Origin: Bacillus amyloliquefaciens DSM 7 = ATCC 23350
GTDB taxonomy: Bacteria; Bacillota; Bacilli; Bacillales; Bacillaceae
Direction of reading: 5' to 3'
Length of the DNA stretch: 64,000 bases
Assembly: GCF_000196735.1 (NCBI RefSeq)
Contig: NC_014551.1
Span: forward strand, 562,501-626,500
Positions within the stretch are counted from its first letter, which is position 1. Each line of letters starts with the position of its first letter. A model generated the notes under the pieces. The model had not been told where the DNA came from, did not search any database, and saw nothing but the letters and a program-made list of their open reading frames with translations. A program made the translations under genes and the position numbers. Below are positions 9,179-18,526 of this stretch, in pieces.

Positions 9179-9909
9179 ACAAACAATCCTCCAATAATTA
9201 ATTGCATTTGCTCACTATGCTGTTCAATATATTTTTGGGCGGGGCCGAGCTGCATGACCACGACAATGGTATTCATCATGACATGGGCGAATATCGGCAC
9301 AATAATCCGTTTCGTCTGCACATACAAGAACGCAAAGGTAAAGCCCATGGCCGTGTAAAGCAGCAGGTGTGTGAGGTCCTGGTGCACAATGCCGAAAATG
9401 ACGGAACTGATCAGTCCGGCGATAAAGAAATTCGTTTTTTCATATAATACACCGAAGATGATCTTCCGGAAAATGATTTCTTCAAGAATCGGACCGACGA
9501 TAGAAGAAACGATAATCATAAGCGGCATGGCTTTGATAATGTTGAGAATGGCTTTCGTGTTTTCCGAACCGCTGTTCACGTGAAAGACATACTGCTCAAT
9601 CATCCCGGCAATTCCCTGAGAAAATAAAGCGAGCCATATTCCCGCGACCGCCCAAAGAATGGACATGCCGGCGGATGCTTTCTTCCCGTTTCTTAATGTC
9701 TGCTTCGGCGCGGTTCTCAAAATCAGGAGAACGATAATCAGGCAGATAAAAAAGCTTACGACGGAATAAATCCCCTGAGCCATGGTGAGATTCGCATTCG
9801 TAGGCTGCCCGCCCGCATAGCCGAATCTGTACATTAAAGGAATGCCGATCAATGCGGAAAGCTGCATGATAACATATGTCAAAATGATATACCAATACTG
9901 TTTTCTCAA
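9175..9909 (-). CDS. ydiL: CPBP-family intramembrane metalloprotease YdiL
   Basis: A 244-aa multi-spanning membrane protein of the CAAX protease/bacteriocin-processing (CPBP, Abi) family. The active-site motifs are EEIIFRKIIFG (EExxxR, near residue 145), FGIVHQDL (FxxxH, near 176) and HVMMNT (HxxxN, near 215). The substrate is not known in Bacillus. ydiK follows with a 4-nt overlap. The family includes self-immunity proteins for bacteriocins, but no bacteriocin gene is next to it. Confidence 0.9.
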   Translation of the reverse strand: MRKQYWYIILTYVIMQLSALIGIPLMYRFGYAGGQPTNANLTMAQGIYSVVSFFICLIIVLLILRTAPKQTLRNGKKASAGMSILWAVAGIWLALFSQGIAGMIEQYVFHVNSGSENTKAILNIIKAMPLMIIVSSIVGPILEEIIFRKIIFGVLYEKTNFFIAGLISSVIFGIVHQDLTHLLLYTAMGFTFAFLYVQTKRIIVPIFAHVMMNTIVVVMQLGPAQKYIEQHSEQMQLIIGGLFV

Positions 9910-10044
9910 ATGATATGTACTCCTTTATCCTATAAAATCAACTTATTTGTTCTTATTGTAACACAAGTGAACTTGACGTGAAAAAAGGAGAAAATCGGTG
10001 TAAGAGAGAATCATGTAAGCGTGAAAATTTTTTATTCTTATGAC

Positions 10045-10073
10045 TTGAAATTGGAAGTGAGATTCTTTATTAT
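10045..10073 (+). promoter_or_regulatory. Sigma-A promoter of groESL
   Basis: TTGAAA at 10045-10050 and TATTAT at 10068-10073 with a 17-nt spacer. The CIRCE element begins 10 nt further on, so HrcA would sit over the transcription start. Confidence 0.8.
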
Positions 10074-10083
10074 AATAAATGTG

Positions 10084-10110
10084 TTAGCACTCTTTAGAGC
10101 TGAGTGCTAA
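10084..10110 (+). promoter_or_regulatory. CIRCE operator (HrcA-binding site) of groESL
   Basis: A perfect TTAGCACTC - 9 nt - GAGTGCTAA inverted repeat. This is the consensus CIRCE element, through which HrcA represses groESL and dnaK until heat shock. Confidence 0.98.
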
Positions 10111-10145
10111 AATTACATATTCATACTATTGAGGAGGTTATTACA

Positions 10146-10430
10146 TTGTTAAAGCCATTAGGTGATCGCGTTGTCATTGAACTCGTAGAATCTGAAGAAA
10201 AAACTGCCAGCGGAATCGTATTACCGGATTCTGCAAAAGAAAAGCCGCAAGAAGGCAAAATCGTGGCAGCTGGTTCAGGTCGCGTGTTGGAAAGCGGAGA
10301 GCGCGTTGCTTTAGAAGTAAAAGAGGGCGACCGCATTATCTTCTCAAAATACGCCGGTACTGAAGTGAAATACGAAGGTGCTGAATACTTAATCTTACGT
10401 GAAAGCGACATTTTAGCTGTTATCGGCTAA
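10146..10430 (+). CDS. groES: Co-chaperonin GroES
   Basis: A 94-aa chaperonin-10 that caps the GroEL ring. The TTG start (reading [12 protein letters not shown]) follows the strong GAGGAGG site at 10131-10137, and the product length equals that of B. subtilis GroES. The mobile loop [20 protein letters not shown] is near residues 15-34. An ATG upstream at 10104 lies inside the CIRCE element and is rejected. groEL follows 41 nt later. Confidence 0.97.
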   Translation: MLKPLGDRVVIELVESEEKTASGIVLPDSAKEKPQEGKIVAAGSGRVLESGERVALEVKEGDRIIFSKYAGTEVKYEGAEYLILRESDILAVIG

Positions 10431-10438
10431 GCAAATAA

Positions 10439-12107
<1,669 letters not shown>

Positions 12108-12115
12108 GAATGCCG

Positions 12116-12149
12116 AAACCCCTTGATTTCAAGGGGTTTTTCTTTTTGT
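12116..12149 (+). terminator. Phage-borne terminator after groEL
   Basis: AAACCCCTT / AAGGGGTTT stem followed by a T-rich run. It lies inside attL on the phage side and replaces the host terminator, which the insertion displaced to 56167-56202. Confidence 0.88.
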
Positions 12150-12158
12150 TTTATGAAA

Positions 12159-12177
12159 TTGGTCACATTTTGGTCAC
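12159..12177 (+). repeat. Direct repeats TTGGTCAC x2 (putative integrase arm sites, left)
   Basis: Two exact copies of TTGGTCAC, start to start 11 bp, lie 52 bp inside attL, between the core and the int stop codon. The same octamer pair occurs at the right end. Such repeats near tyrosine-recombinase att cores are usually arm-type binding sites; that role is inferred. Confidence 0.6.
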
Positions 12178-12184
12178 ATAGGAG

Positions 12185-13396
12185 TCATGATAACTGTATT
12201 TTCATTGAGAGGTCACCTATGAAAGAATTGAATTTTTGCGAAGTTCTTTCTTTGGTTTTTCTAGTAGTGTGTAAATAGACTTTTTTCGTTATGTCATCAT
12301 TTTGATGGCCTAATATTTTTTGTATCTCTTCTAAAGGTACATCTGCTTCAGCAGCAAGCGAAGTGAATGTGTGCCTAAAAGTATGCTGGGTAATATGTTT
12401 GTTTATGTCCATCCGTTTTAAAATCCTTCTCATTCTGGTATCCATCTTTTTAATGTTCTCAGGGTGGCCGTCAGGACGAGCGAATATAAAATCATCATCA
12501 CTGAATGTTCGCCCATTCGCATATGCTATTTTAGCTTGTTTGAGCTTCAGTCTTTTCAACAAAGATGCTAAAAAGTCCGATAAAGGTACATCTCTAACAG
12601 CAGCTGGCGTTTTCGGTGGCAGCAGTTCATAGTCAGATGCTTTGTTTGATGGGCAATAAAGCGTTTTGGTAACTCGAAATGTTTTGAGGTCGTCTCCTTC
12701 TAAAGTTAAGTCTCTCCATTTGCCGGCCAATCGCTCCCCGGAACGAGTGCCTGTAAATGCAGCCATGCAGAAATATTCAAAGTCGAGAAAAAGGCCGTGT
12801 TTCTCTGTAAGGTCTAAAAACTCTACAAGTTCTTCTCCTTCAAGAAAGTTTTCGGCTTCTTCTTGTGATTCAATATCTTCTACTGTAAGCTTTGGACGCT
12901 GAGGTTTTACAAATTCCGTCGGGCTTTTGCTTATGATGTCCTCTTGTCTCGCATATTTGAAGATCATGCTTGCTGTAGTGTGGATACCACTTATTGTATT
13001 GAAGGAATAATTTTCCTCCCTTAGATAATCTAAAAACTTTTGATAAACACCCCTGGTTATGTCTTTAATTTTCATTTTTCCGAAGTATTCTTCCAAACTC
13101 TCTATTTCACTTTTTCGTGCTCGCAGGGTACTGACTTTGACGGTATGCTTGTATTCTTTGTACCATAGGTCTTTGATTTCCTGAAAAAGAATGTTCTCTT
13201 TCCCGACATCAATCCCTGAAATGAGCTTCGTTTTCAATTCAAGATAAGCGGCCTCCGCCGATGCTTTTGATAGGAAACCACGTCTTTTTATTTGTCTGCG
13301 TTTTCCTGTTCTTGGATCGCGGCCGTTTTCCATCACAAAATACCAAGTATATCCTTTAGATGAACGCTTTGATTTCTCCTTTTTAAAGACAACCAT
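12185..13396 (-). CDS. int: Phage tyrosine integrase
   Basis: A 403-aa tyrosine recombinase that catalyses integration and excision. An AP2-like arm-binding domain occupies about residues 1-60 (SKGYTWYFVMENGRDPRTG), then a SAM-like core-binding domain (about 70-170), then the catalytic domain. The catalytic residues are visible: Arg in TGTRSGERLAGKW (near 214), HxxR in TQHTFRHTFTS (near 341), LGHQN, and the nucleophile Tyr in ITKKVYLHTT (near 374). A clear AAGGAGG site precedes the ATG. It is transcribed toward attL with the ImmA-type gene upstream. Confidence 0.96.
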   Translation of the reverse strand: MVVFKKEKSKRSSKGYTWYFVMENGRDPRTGKRRQIKRRGFLSKASAEAAYLELKTKLISGIDVGKENILFQEIKDLWYKEYKHTVKVSTLRARKSEIESLEEYFGKMKIKDITRGVYQKFLDYLREENYSFNTISGIHTTASMIFKYARQEDIISKSPTEFVKPQRPKLTVEDIESQEEAENFLEGEELVEFLDLTEKHGLFLDFEYFCMAAFTGTRSGERLAGKWRDLTLEGDDLKTFRVTKTLYCPSNKASDYELLPPKTPAAVRDVPLSDFLASLLKRLKLKQAKIAYANGRTFSDDDFIFARPDGHPENIKKMDTRMRRILKRMDINKHITQHTFRHTFTSLAAEADVPLEEIQKILGHQNDDITKKVYLHTTRKTKERTSQKFNSFIGDLSMKIQLS

Positions 13397-13407
13397 TTTA
13401 ATCCTCC

Positions 13408-13881
13408 TTAACGATAGTTTAATTTATTAAAGTAAATTCTTAGTCTCTTTTTTGCAAAATCAAAAGTTACCTTAAAAGTATCTGATACCAACCGTGCAGC
13501 GGCTTCCTCATCTGCAGGTAAGTTCATCTGTCGCAGCATGAATGTTGGGACACAAAAGTGATATGAAAAATAACCTGCTTTTGATTCTTGATACTGTTTC
13601 CAGTGGGGCGGCATAAGCTCGTTGTCGCCGCCCTCTAATAAGATGTGCCATAATTCGTGAGCTAAATCCGATCGTTGCTGTTGATAGCTTAATCGGTTGT
13701 TTATGCCTACGATATGAACCCCCGCAATATCTAACATATAACTTTCTCGATCATCAAAAAGTACAAATACATTGAGCTTCCTGCATAATTTAACAAGTTT
13801 AAGTTCTGAAGGCGTTGTTATTTTGTGTTCCCTGAGAAAACTTTCGATCCAATCCTCTAAGTGACTTTGCGTATACCCCAT
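13408..13881 (-). CDS. ImmA/IrrE-family metallopeptidase
   Basis: A 157-aa protein with the zinc-protease signature HELWH (near residue 90) in the context DLAHELWHILLEGG, typical of ImmA/IrrE (DUF955). In ICEBs1 and skin such proteins cleave the phage repressor after DNA damage and so switch the element to lytic or transfer genes. Here it lies 11 nt upstream of int and 1.3 kb from the repressor gene. Its likely target is the repressor at 15223-15603; this is inferred. Confidence 0.9.
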   Translation of the reverse strand: MGYTQSHLEDWIESFLREHKITTPSELKLVKLCRKLNVFVLFDDRESYMLDIAGVHIVGINNRLSYQQQRSDLAHELWHILLEGGDNELMPPHWKQYQESKAGYFSYHFCVPTFMLRQMNLPADEEAAARLVSDTFKVTFDFAKKRLRIYFNKLNYR

Positions 13882-14045
13882 GTTGTAATTGACCCCCTCA
13901 TTACCTTGTCAATGCTTAAATTGTGGAAAATCTGTTTGATTGTATGTAATTATAGGGGAAAAATGTACCATTTTACACCGGTAAATGCGTCCATAAATAG
14001 ATTAAAGTGGCATTATAAAGAACGTTTGTTCTGTATTTACTGGAA

Positions 14046-14070
14046 AAGAAAAGCCCTTTCAAGGGCCTTT
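14046..14070 (-). terminator. Terminator of the lipoprotein / membrane-protein pair
   Basis: Read on the minus strand, AAGGCCCTTGAAAGGGCTTTTC: stem AGGCCCTT/AAGGGCTT with a T-rich end, directly after the stop of the gene at 14073-14420. It separates that pair from ImmA and int. Confidence 0.75.
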
Positions 14071-14072
14071 CT

Positions 14073-14420
14073 TTAAGCTGCTGTCGTTACTGTTTTATCT
14101 TTTCTGACAAGTCCCATGATACCAGGGATAATAAGAAGAACAGCAGGTAGTAAATAGAAGAGGGATATACAAATCAATCCACCGATTCCTGAAATGAGAA
14201 GTAATACTCCACCGACTTTAGGTTTCTTCTTAACTACAACTGAAGCAACGATGCCTAAGATTGATAAGAAAACAGCGCCCCAGCCCAAACCAATTATATC
14301 GCTTGTGCCACTTGAATTAAAAGAGGCATCGAGTCCACCGATAATTAATGCCATAATTGCTCCAATAAAACCGAAAATTCCGCCCAATAAGCCTAAAACA
14401 AATTCTGTTGTTCTTTTCAT
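14073..14420 (-). CDS. Small membrane protein, DUF4064-like
   Basis: A 115-aa protein with three to four hydrophobic segments (about residues 7-28, 45-62, 71-88 and 89-104), short Lys-rich loops and a charged tail. It resembles the DUF4064 family of Firmicutes. It is co-oriented with the lipoprotein gene 13 nt upstream. Both lie in the lysogeny region, where genes are often expressed in the lysogen, so a role in superinfection exclusion or host-surface change is possible but not shown. Confidence 0.7.
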   Translation of the reverse strand: MKRTTEFVLGLLGGIFGFIGAIMALIIGGLDASFNSSGTSDIIGLGWGAVFLSILGIVASVVVKKKPKVGGVLLLISGIGGLICISLFYLLPAVLLIIPGIMGLVRKDKTVTTAA

Positions 14421-14433
14421 TGTTAACTCTCCC

Positions 14434-14955
14434 TTACTTAACTGGTACAGTGATTGTTACTGCTTTAGTTTTCATGAAGTCATCTGTGACCACATCACCG
14501 AAATTTAATTTGATTTCTTTGACTTTATCAACATCAATTTCTTTTCCGTCCGGCGCTGAAAACTCAAGTACACCTTCCTGTTTCACTCCGCCTTGAACGT
14601 CTCCGCCGACTTCTCCGTCAGTCAGGAACATATTTGCCGATAATTGCATGCTGCCAATGACTGCATTACCTTGATCGGGATAAAAAGTAAGGACTTTTCC
14701 TGTAGTGTTTTCAATGTTAAGCCCAACATTTATTTTATCTTTCATAATCTTGACGTCGCCTAGGTTAACTTTCATTCCTAGTGCTTCTGTAGATTGCTTA
14801 CTAGCGTCAATCTTTTTGGAGCTGTCGTCTTTCTTCTCTTCAGTTTTTTTGTCTTTTGAATCACTGCTGCCAGTAGAGACATCGTCTGTCGACCCGCATG
14901 CTGCTAAAGCTAGAGCCAAGCCCAGAGACATGAATAAAACTAACCACTTTTTCAA
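14434..14955 (-). CDS. Phage-encoded lipoprotein, DUF4352/Ig-like
   Basis: A 173-aa secreted lipoprotein with an N-terminal signal (KKWLVLFMSLGLALALAAC), lipobox LAAC near residue 20, and a Ser/Asp/Lys-rich linker to about residue 55. A beta-rich domain follows with the pattern of DUF4352 (INVGLNIENTTGKVLTFYPD). It would be anchored on the outer face of the membrane of the lysogen. Together with the next gene it forms a two-gene unit. Lipoproteins in phage immunity regions often block superinfection, as known for other phages; no direct evidence here. Confidence 0.8.
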   Translation of the reverse strand: MKKWLVLFMSLGLALALAACGSTDDVSTGSSDSKDKKTEEKKDDSSKKIDASKQSTEALGMKVNLGDVKIMKDKINVGLNIENTTGKVLTFYPDQGNAVIGSMQLSANMFLTDGEVGGDVQGGVKQEGVLEFSAPDGKEIDVDKVKEIKLNFGDVVTDDFMKTKAVTITVPVK

Positions 14956-15119
14956 CCTGATTCCCCCAGTTCATATAATAGAATACCTATATATAATCGA
15001 CTATAATTGTTGAAAGTTCAAGGGGTAATTACCAATTTTGCTAATAATTTCATGAGGCGTGCTAAAAAAGCTAAGTTCATTTGAAAGGAAAATAACTGAA
15101 GGTTTCATTACAAGCTTCG

Positions 15120-15176
15120 CTTTAAAAATTAAAGTTGAACATCAGTCAACTTAACACTAAACTTTAAAAATTAAAG
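15120..15176. repeat. Paired palindromes CTTTAAAAATTAAAG upstream of the lipoprotein gene
   Basis: The 15-bp near-palindrome occurs at 15120-15134 and again exactly at 15162-15176, 42 bp apart (about four helical turns). An inverted repeat GTTGA/TCAAC lies between them at 15135-15151. The 267-bp gap between the lipoprotein start (14955) and the repressor stop (15223) holds nothing else I recognise. Paired operators are the simplest reading. Confidence 0.45.
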
Positions 15177-15222
15177 CGATCTGTTCAGCATTATTTAAAC
15201 TAAACAAAACAATAATAAATAA

Positions 15223-15603
15223 TTAATTCTTATCTTCATTCTTCTTTTTGAATCTCTCTTCAATAATTTTTTCGATTCCGTCAATGCGCCTTAATGCGTC
15301 AGCAAGAATCTCCTCTTTTTCACTATCAGAGAACTCCCGACCATCGACAGCGGCAAAACGAACGTCATTATGTTTACGGAGTTCTCTGGCCTTATCTCTA
15401 TAATGATCTTCGCCTCTGAGCAAAAAATCTATAGAAACATCAAAGAAATCCGCAATTTTAACAAGTGTCTCATGGTCCGGTTCTCTTTTGCCCTGTTCGT
15501 ATGATGCGTATGTTGTGCGGGCAATGCCTAAATTATCTGCAACCTCTTGTTGATTTAATTTTCTCCCCACTCGGAGCTCTTTAAGTCTAAATGAAAAATT
15601 CAT
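15223..15603 (-). CDS. XRE-family phage repressor
   Basis: A 126-aa helix-turn-helix protein with an XRE domain at residues 5-62 (QQEVADNLGIARTTYASYEQG). The C-terminal helix is Lys/Glu-rich. It resembles the SknR/ImmR class of repressors, which lack the LexA-type autoprotease and rely on an ImmA protease for induction. It is divergent from the Cro-like gene at 15773, with the operator region between. Likely the CI-type master repressor. Confidence 0.88.
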   Translation of the reverse strand: MNFSFRLKELRVGRKLNQQEVADNLGIARTTYASYEQGKREPDHETLVKIADFFDVSIDFLLRGEDHYRDKARELRKHNDVRFAAVDGREFSDSEKEEILADALRRIDGIEKIIEERFKKKNEDKN

Positions 15604-15704
15604 AGTATCGCCTCATCACGTTTTTAGAACTACCTACATTATAACTACACAATAAGCGTAGTAATATAGATTACTCGAAAAGAGTCATTTTTTTAAAAAA
15701 GGGG

Positions 15705-15733
15705 TTTACAAGACTCGAATTGCGTAGTATATT
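15705..15733 (+). promoter_or_regulatory. Rightward early promoter (PR-like) with flanking operator-like repeats
   Basis: TTTACA at 15705-15710 and TATATT at 15728-15733 with a 17-nt spacer, 40 nt before the Cro-like start. Nearby inverted repeats AACTCA/TGAGTT (15734-15756) and ACTC/GAGT (15673-15685), plus the repeated word GCGTAGT (15656-15662 and 15722-15728), are candidate operators for the divergent repressor. On the minus strand a TATAAT lies near 15639-15644 for the repressor gene. Confidence 0.55.
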
Positions 15734-15772
15734 TAACTCAACGACACGAAATGAGTTATGGAGGTGAACAAC

Positions 15773-16015
15773 ATGCCTGCAATTGTAAGGGATTGGTTAA
15801 AGCAAATACGATTATCCCAAAATCTTACCCAAAAACAAGTTGCTGATAGAGCGGGCATCGCAAGAACAACATACGCATCTATTGAGCAAGGCGAAAGAAA
15901 TGCTGGTGTCTCAACAGCTAAGGCTATCGCGCAGGTTCTTGGATTCCATTGGACCCTTTTTTTTGACGAGGAACTACGCGTTTCGAGTAGTGAACTCAAA
16001 TTCAACACAGCATAG
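15773..16015 (+). CDS. Cro-like XRE transcriptional regulator
   Basis: An 80-aa helix-turn-helix protein (QKQVADRAGIARTTYASIEQG, residues 20-40). The recognition helix is nearly the same as in the divergent repressor (GIARTTYAS), so both probably bind the same operators. The ATG at 15773 follows GGAGGTGAACAAC; the ATG at 15758 precedes that site and is rejected. It is the first gene of the rightward early operon. Confidence 0.85.
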   Translation: MPAIVRDWLKQIRLSQNLTQKQVADRAGIARTTYASIEQGERNAGVSTAKAIAQVLGFHWTLFFDEELRVSSSELKFNTA

Positions 16016-16027
16016 GAGGTTAAAAGC

Positions 16028-16342
16028 ATGTTCACTATGCAATACGACGACAAATTCATTGATCAGATCGCTGCCAAAATTGCTGATAGAGCAACAGAGA
16101 TGTTGGTAGAGCGGCTCAGCTCTTTGAACGAGCTTCCTCACATCTTGACGAGAACTGAAGCGATGGAGGTGCTGCGGTGCGGTCCCACTAAAATGTCGGA
16201 ACTGATGGCCCGTCCGGATTTTCCGGTTAACGAAGAATGTGGCAAAAAAATCCCTACGACTTTGCTTTTTAAATGGATTGAGAGCAACACGCGTTGGGTT
16301 GCTGAGAACACCGCATACTATCAGAAAGGAGCTTCGGCATGA
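16028..16342 (+). CDS. Excisionase-like DNA-binding protein
   Basis: A 104-aa protein. The C-terminal half reads ILTRTEAMEVLRCGPTKMSELMARPDFPV, a MerR/excisionase-like winged helix that usually binds phage regulatory or att DNA. The start may be either of two ATGs (MFTM) after AGGAGGTT. It overlaps the antirepressor gene by 4 nt. It could be Xis or an early regulator; the sequence does not decide. Confidence 0.6.
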   Translation: MFTMQYDDKFIDQIAAKIADRATEMLVERLSSLNELPHILTRTEAMEVLRCGPTKMSELMARPDFPVNEECGKKIPTTLLFKWIESNTRWVAENTAYYQKGASA

Positions 16343-17109
16343 ATAATTTACAAACATTCAAAAATGAAATTTTCGAAGTTGCAGCCAAAATTGAGAATGA
16401 TCAAATCCTTTTTGATGCCGAGCAAGTTGCTCGGAACTTAGGCCTCACTACCGTTGCCAAAAGTGGCAACGTGACAATCCGATGGAGCCGTGTGAATACT
16501 TACCTTCCGGATAACTTTCCAGAAGTAGAGAAAGGTGATTTTATTCCTGAACCATTGGTGTACAAGCTGGCTTTTAGAGCATCTAATCAAATTGCCGAAC
16601 AATTTCAAGATTGGTTAGCCTTTGAAGTTATACCCACAATCAGAAAAACCGGGGGATATGTCGCAAATGATGAACAGTTCATTCAGACGTATTTGTCCAA
16701 CGCAGACGAAAATACCAAATTATTTTTCAAAACAACTCTTCACGCACTAAAGGAGCAAAATAAGCAAATTGAATCTATGAAGCCAAAAGCTCTTTTCGCC
16801 GAATCCGTGGAAGCATCTGAATCATCTGTGCTTGTTGGCGAGTTAGCGAAAATCATTCAACAGAACGGCGTAAAGATTGGACCTAACAAGTTATTTCAAT
16901 GGCTCCGTGATAATGGTTATTTAATTCGTAAGACAGGCGAGTCTTTCAATCTACCAACACAGCGAAGTATGGATTTGGGTCTCTTTGAAATTAAGAAGAG
17001 AACAATGAATAACCCTGATGGTTCAATTAGAACTACCCGAACGCCAAAGGTTACGGGAAAAGGTCAGATTTATTTTGTGAATAAATTCATTTCATCAGAA
17101 ACAGCTTGA
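16339..17109 (+). CDS. Phage antirepressor (BRO-N and KilA-C domains)
   Basis: A 256-aa protein with an N-terminal BRO-type domain (about residues 1-110: ILFDAEQVARNLGL, FRASNQIAEQFQDWLAFEVIPTIRKTGGY). The C-terminal domain is of KilAC type (about 150-250: IGPNKLFQWLRDNGYLI, TPKVTGKGQIYFVNKF). Such antirepressors bind DNA or inactivate repressor to favour lysis. A short hairpin (AATCTCC/GGGGAGATT, 17112-17136) follows without a T-run. Confidence 0.9.
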   Translation: MNNLQTFKNEIFEVAAKIENDQILFDAEQVARNLGLTTVAKSGNVTIRWSRVNTYLPDNFPEVEKGDFIPEPLVYKLAFRASNQIAEQFQDWLAFEVIPTIRKTGGYVANDEQFIQTYLSNADENTKLFFKTTLHALKEQNKQIESMKPKALFAESVEASESSVLVGELAKIIQQNGVKIGPNKLFQWLRDNGYLIRKTGESFNLPTQRSMDLGLFEIKKRTMNNPDGSIRTTRTPKVTGKGQIYFVNKFISSETA

Positions 17110-17218
17110 AACAATCTCCACAAATTTGGGGAGATTAATGTTCGAGAAAAGGACAAGCTTGTCCCTTCATTAATTAAATTTTACCAGTGAATAACTGGAT
17201 ATATCAGGAGGCAAACAT

Positions 17219-17791
17219 ATGGAGAACAACCCATACAATTTGCATAATCTACCCCGGATCATGCGTAGTGTCCGCAAAGCGGCAGGACTTGCACAGTATC
17301 AGATTGGTAATTTGATAGGGGGGAAAGATCAGCGGTATGTTTCGGACGTTGAAAATGGATTCAGTAAGCTTACTCCGGAATTATGCATCAAGTGGTTTGA
17401 GGCGTGCGAGGCGTACGAACATATTGATCTGGTACATTACCTTTTCAAACTTCACCCGACGACGGCGGCACCAATTGATCCAGCACTTAACGAGAGCGCA
17501 AGCGCGGCGGTAATCAATATGATTCATCAGCTTGAAGAAGCATTGCAAGCAACAAGGCATTTAGCGCGCTGGCTGGCAAACGATAGGCCAGGCCGACAAC
17601 CTGAAGAACTGCCCATGGCCGATATTAAGCAGATTTTTGATCTAATTCCGGCAAACAAAACGCTGATATATTCGCTGGCCCGTAGTCATGGACTGAACAT
17701 GAAGGAACTGGCTGAAAGGTGGACACGGAAAGCGCTAATGAGTCAGGTTGCAATGGCGAAAACAGAAGAAAGGCAGGCGGTGCTGGTATGA
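17219..17791 (+). CDS. XRE-type early regulator, YqaG-like
   Basis: A 190-aa protein with an N-terminal helix-turn-helix ([21 protein letters not shown] ... RYVSDVENG, about residues 14-60) and a helical C-terminus. In size and place (before the YqaH- and YqaI-like genes) it corresponds to YqaG of the skin element. The start follows CAGGAGG. It overlaps the next gene by 4 nt. Confidence 0.65.
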   Translation: MENNPYNLHNLPRIMRSVRKAAGLAQYQIGNLIGGKDQRYVSDVENGFSKLTPELCIKWFEACEAYEHIDLVHYLFKLHPTTAAPIDPALNESASAAVINMIHQLEEALQATRHLARWLANDRPGRQPEELPMADIKQIFDLIPANKTLIYSLARSHGLNMKELAERWTRKALMSQVAMAKTEERQAVLV

Positions 17792-18045
17792 AGATCAATC
17801 AGTTTCTTAAATCGGATGCAGATTCAGCAAAAAGAAAAATCGAGTCGGCGGAAGAGCTCTCTATCATGCTATCGGAGGCGTTACGGGATGGCGATTATGA
17901 AGAAGCTATCAGTCTTGCAGGGAGCATCAAGGTTCTTACAGAGGATATCAGCCGACTGGCGAATAAAGGGCGCTTACATCAAACCGTTTTAAATATGGCG
18001 GCCCGAGGGATTCACCTGAGTGTTGTAAGTAGGTGTTCACAATGA
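17788..18045 (+). CDS. Small early protein, positional match to YqaH
   Basis: An 85-aa, mostly helical protein ([20 protein letters not shown]...). It starts at ATG 17788 (ATGA overlap with the upstream stop) and ends in an ATGA overlap with the YqaI-like gene. YqaH of skin has the same length and place, and is known to bind DnaA and block replication initiation. The match rests on order, length and general character only. Confidence 0.6.
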   Translation: MKINQFLKSDADSAKRKIESAEELSIMLSEALRDGDYEEAISLAGSIKVLTEDISRLANKGRLHQTVLNMAARGIHLSVVSRCSQ

Positions 18046-18239
18046 ATATTGAAAATCCAATGGTCTTGAACAACTGGCATGACAAGGCGACTGAACCGGA
18101 AACAAAAAAGGACTTTTTCGGGGATGAAGTAACGTCAGCAGATAATTATGTAATCGACAGCGGCGAGATGATTTTACAAGACAATCTTAAACGCTATTTA
18201 AAGGAACAACTCGGATTTAGGTTTCATTCAGCGCAATAA
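18042..18239 (+). CDS. YqaI-like phage protein
   Basis: A 65-aa protein. NPMVLNNWHDK and YVIDSGEMILQDNLKRYL closely follow the YqaI protein of the skin element, whose function is unknown. The start overlaps the upstream stop (ATGA). It is the last gene before a strong inverted repeat. Confidence 0.75.
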   Translation: MNIENPMVLNNWHDKATEPETKKDFFGDEVTSADNYVIDSGEMILQDNLKRYLKEQLGFRFHSAQ

Positions 18240-18270
18240 AAAAGCCCACTTGGCAGAGTGGACTAGGTAA

Positions 18271-18313
18271 GGCGTTTTGGTAATTGATTGTATTCCTATT
18301 ATACCAAAACGCC
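18271..18313. repeat. Perfect 12-bp inverted repeat around a possible promoter
   Basis: GGCGTTTTGGTA (18271-18282) and TACCAAAACGCC (18302-18313) are exact complements around a 19-nt loop. The arms end in TTGGTA and begin with TATACC, 17 nt apart, so each arm covers one half of a weak promoter. It precedes the gene at 18341 and follows a smaller hairpin (CCACT/AGTGG) at 18246-18262. Confidence 0.55.
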
Positions 18314-18340
18314 CCATAAAAAACAATGGAGGTTTTATAC

Positions 18341-18526
18341 ATGGCTAAACGAATAACAGCATCTTTCAGTGACCGGGCGGACGATCAACAGCGCCTGAGA
18401 GAAGTCGGCGGCTCAATCATGTTCAGTAAAGGCAAACCCATATTTTCCTTCCCGTCAATGGACGCATACCGAGAATGGCAGCGGCTTGGTGCGGAAGCAT
18501 ACAAAAGAAAGGCAGGGATTATTTAA
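18341..18526 (+). CDS. Hypothetical early phage protein
   Basis: A 61-aa basic protein (MAKRITASFSDRADDQQRLREVGG...). The ATG at 18341 follows GGAGG with good spacing; an upstream ATG at 18326 overlaps that site. It overlaps the YqaJ start (TAATG). No family recognised. It belongs to the recombination operon. Confidence 0.7.
   Translation: MAKRITASFSDRADDQQRLREVGGSIMFSKGKPIFSFPSMDAYREWQRLGAEAYKRKAGII

Noticed and set aside
12185-15603. Possible arbitrium (AimR/AimP) lysogeny control
   Set aside because: No TPR-type AimR receptor gene and no small signal-peptide gene were found in the lysogeny region; ImmA plus an XRE repressor explains it.
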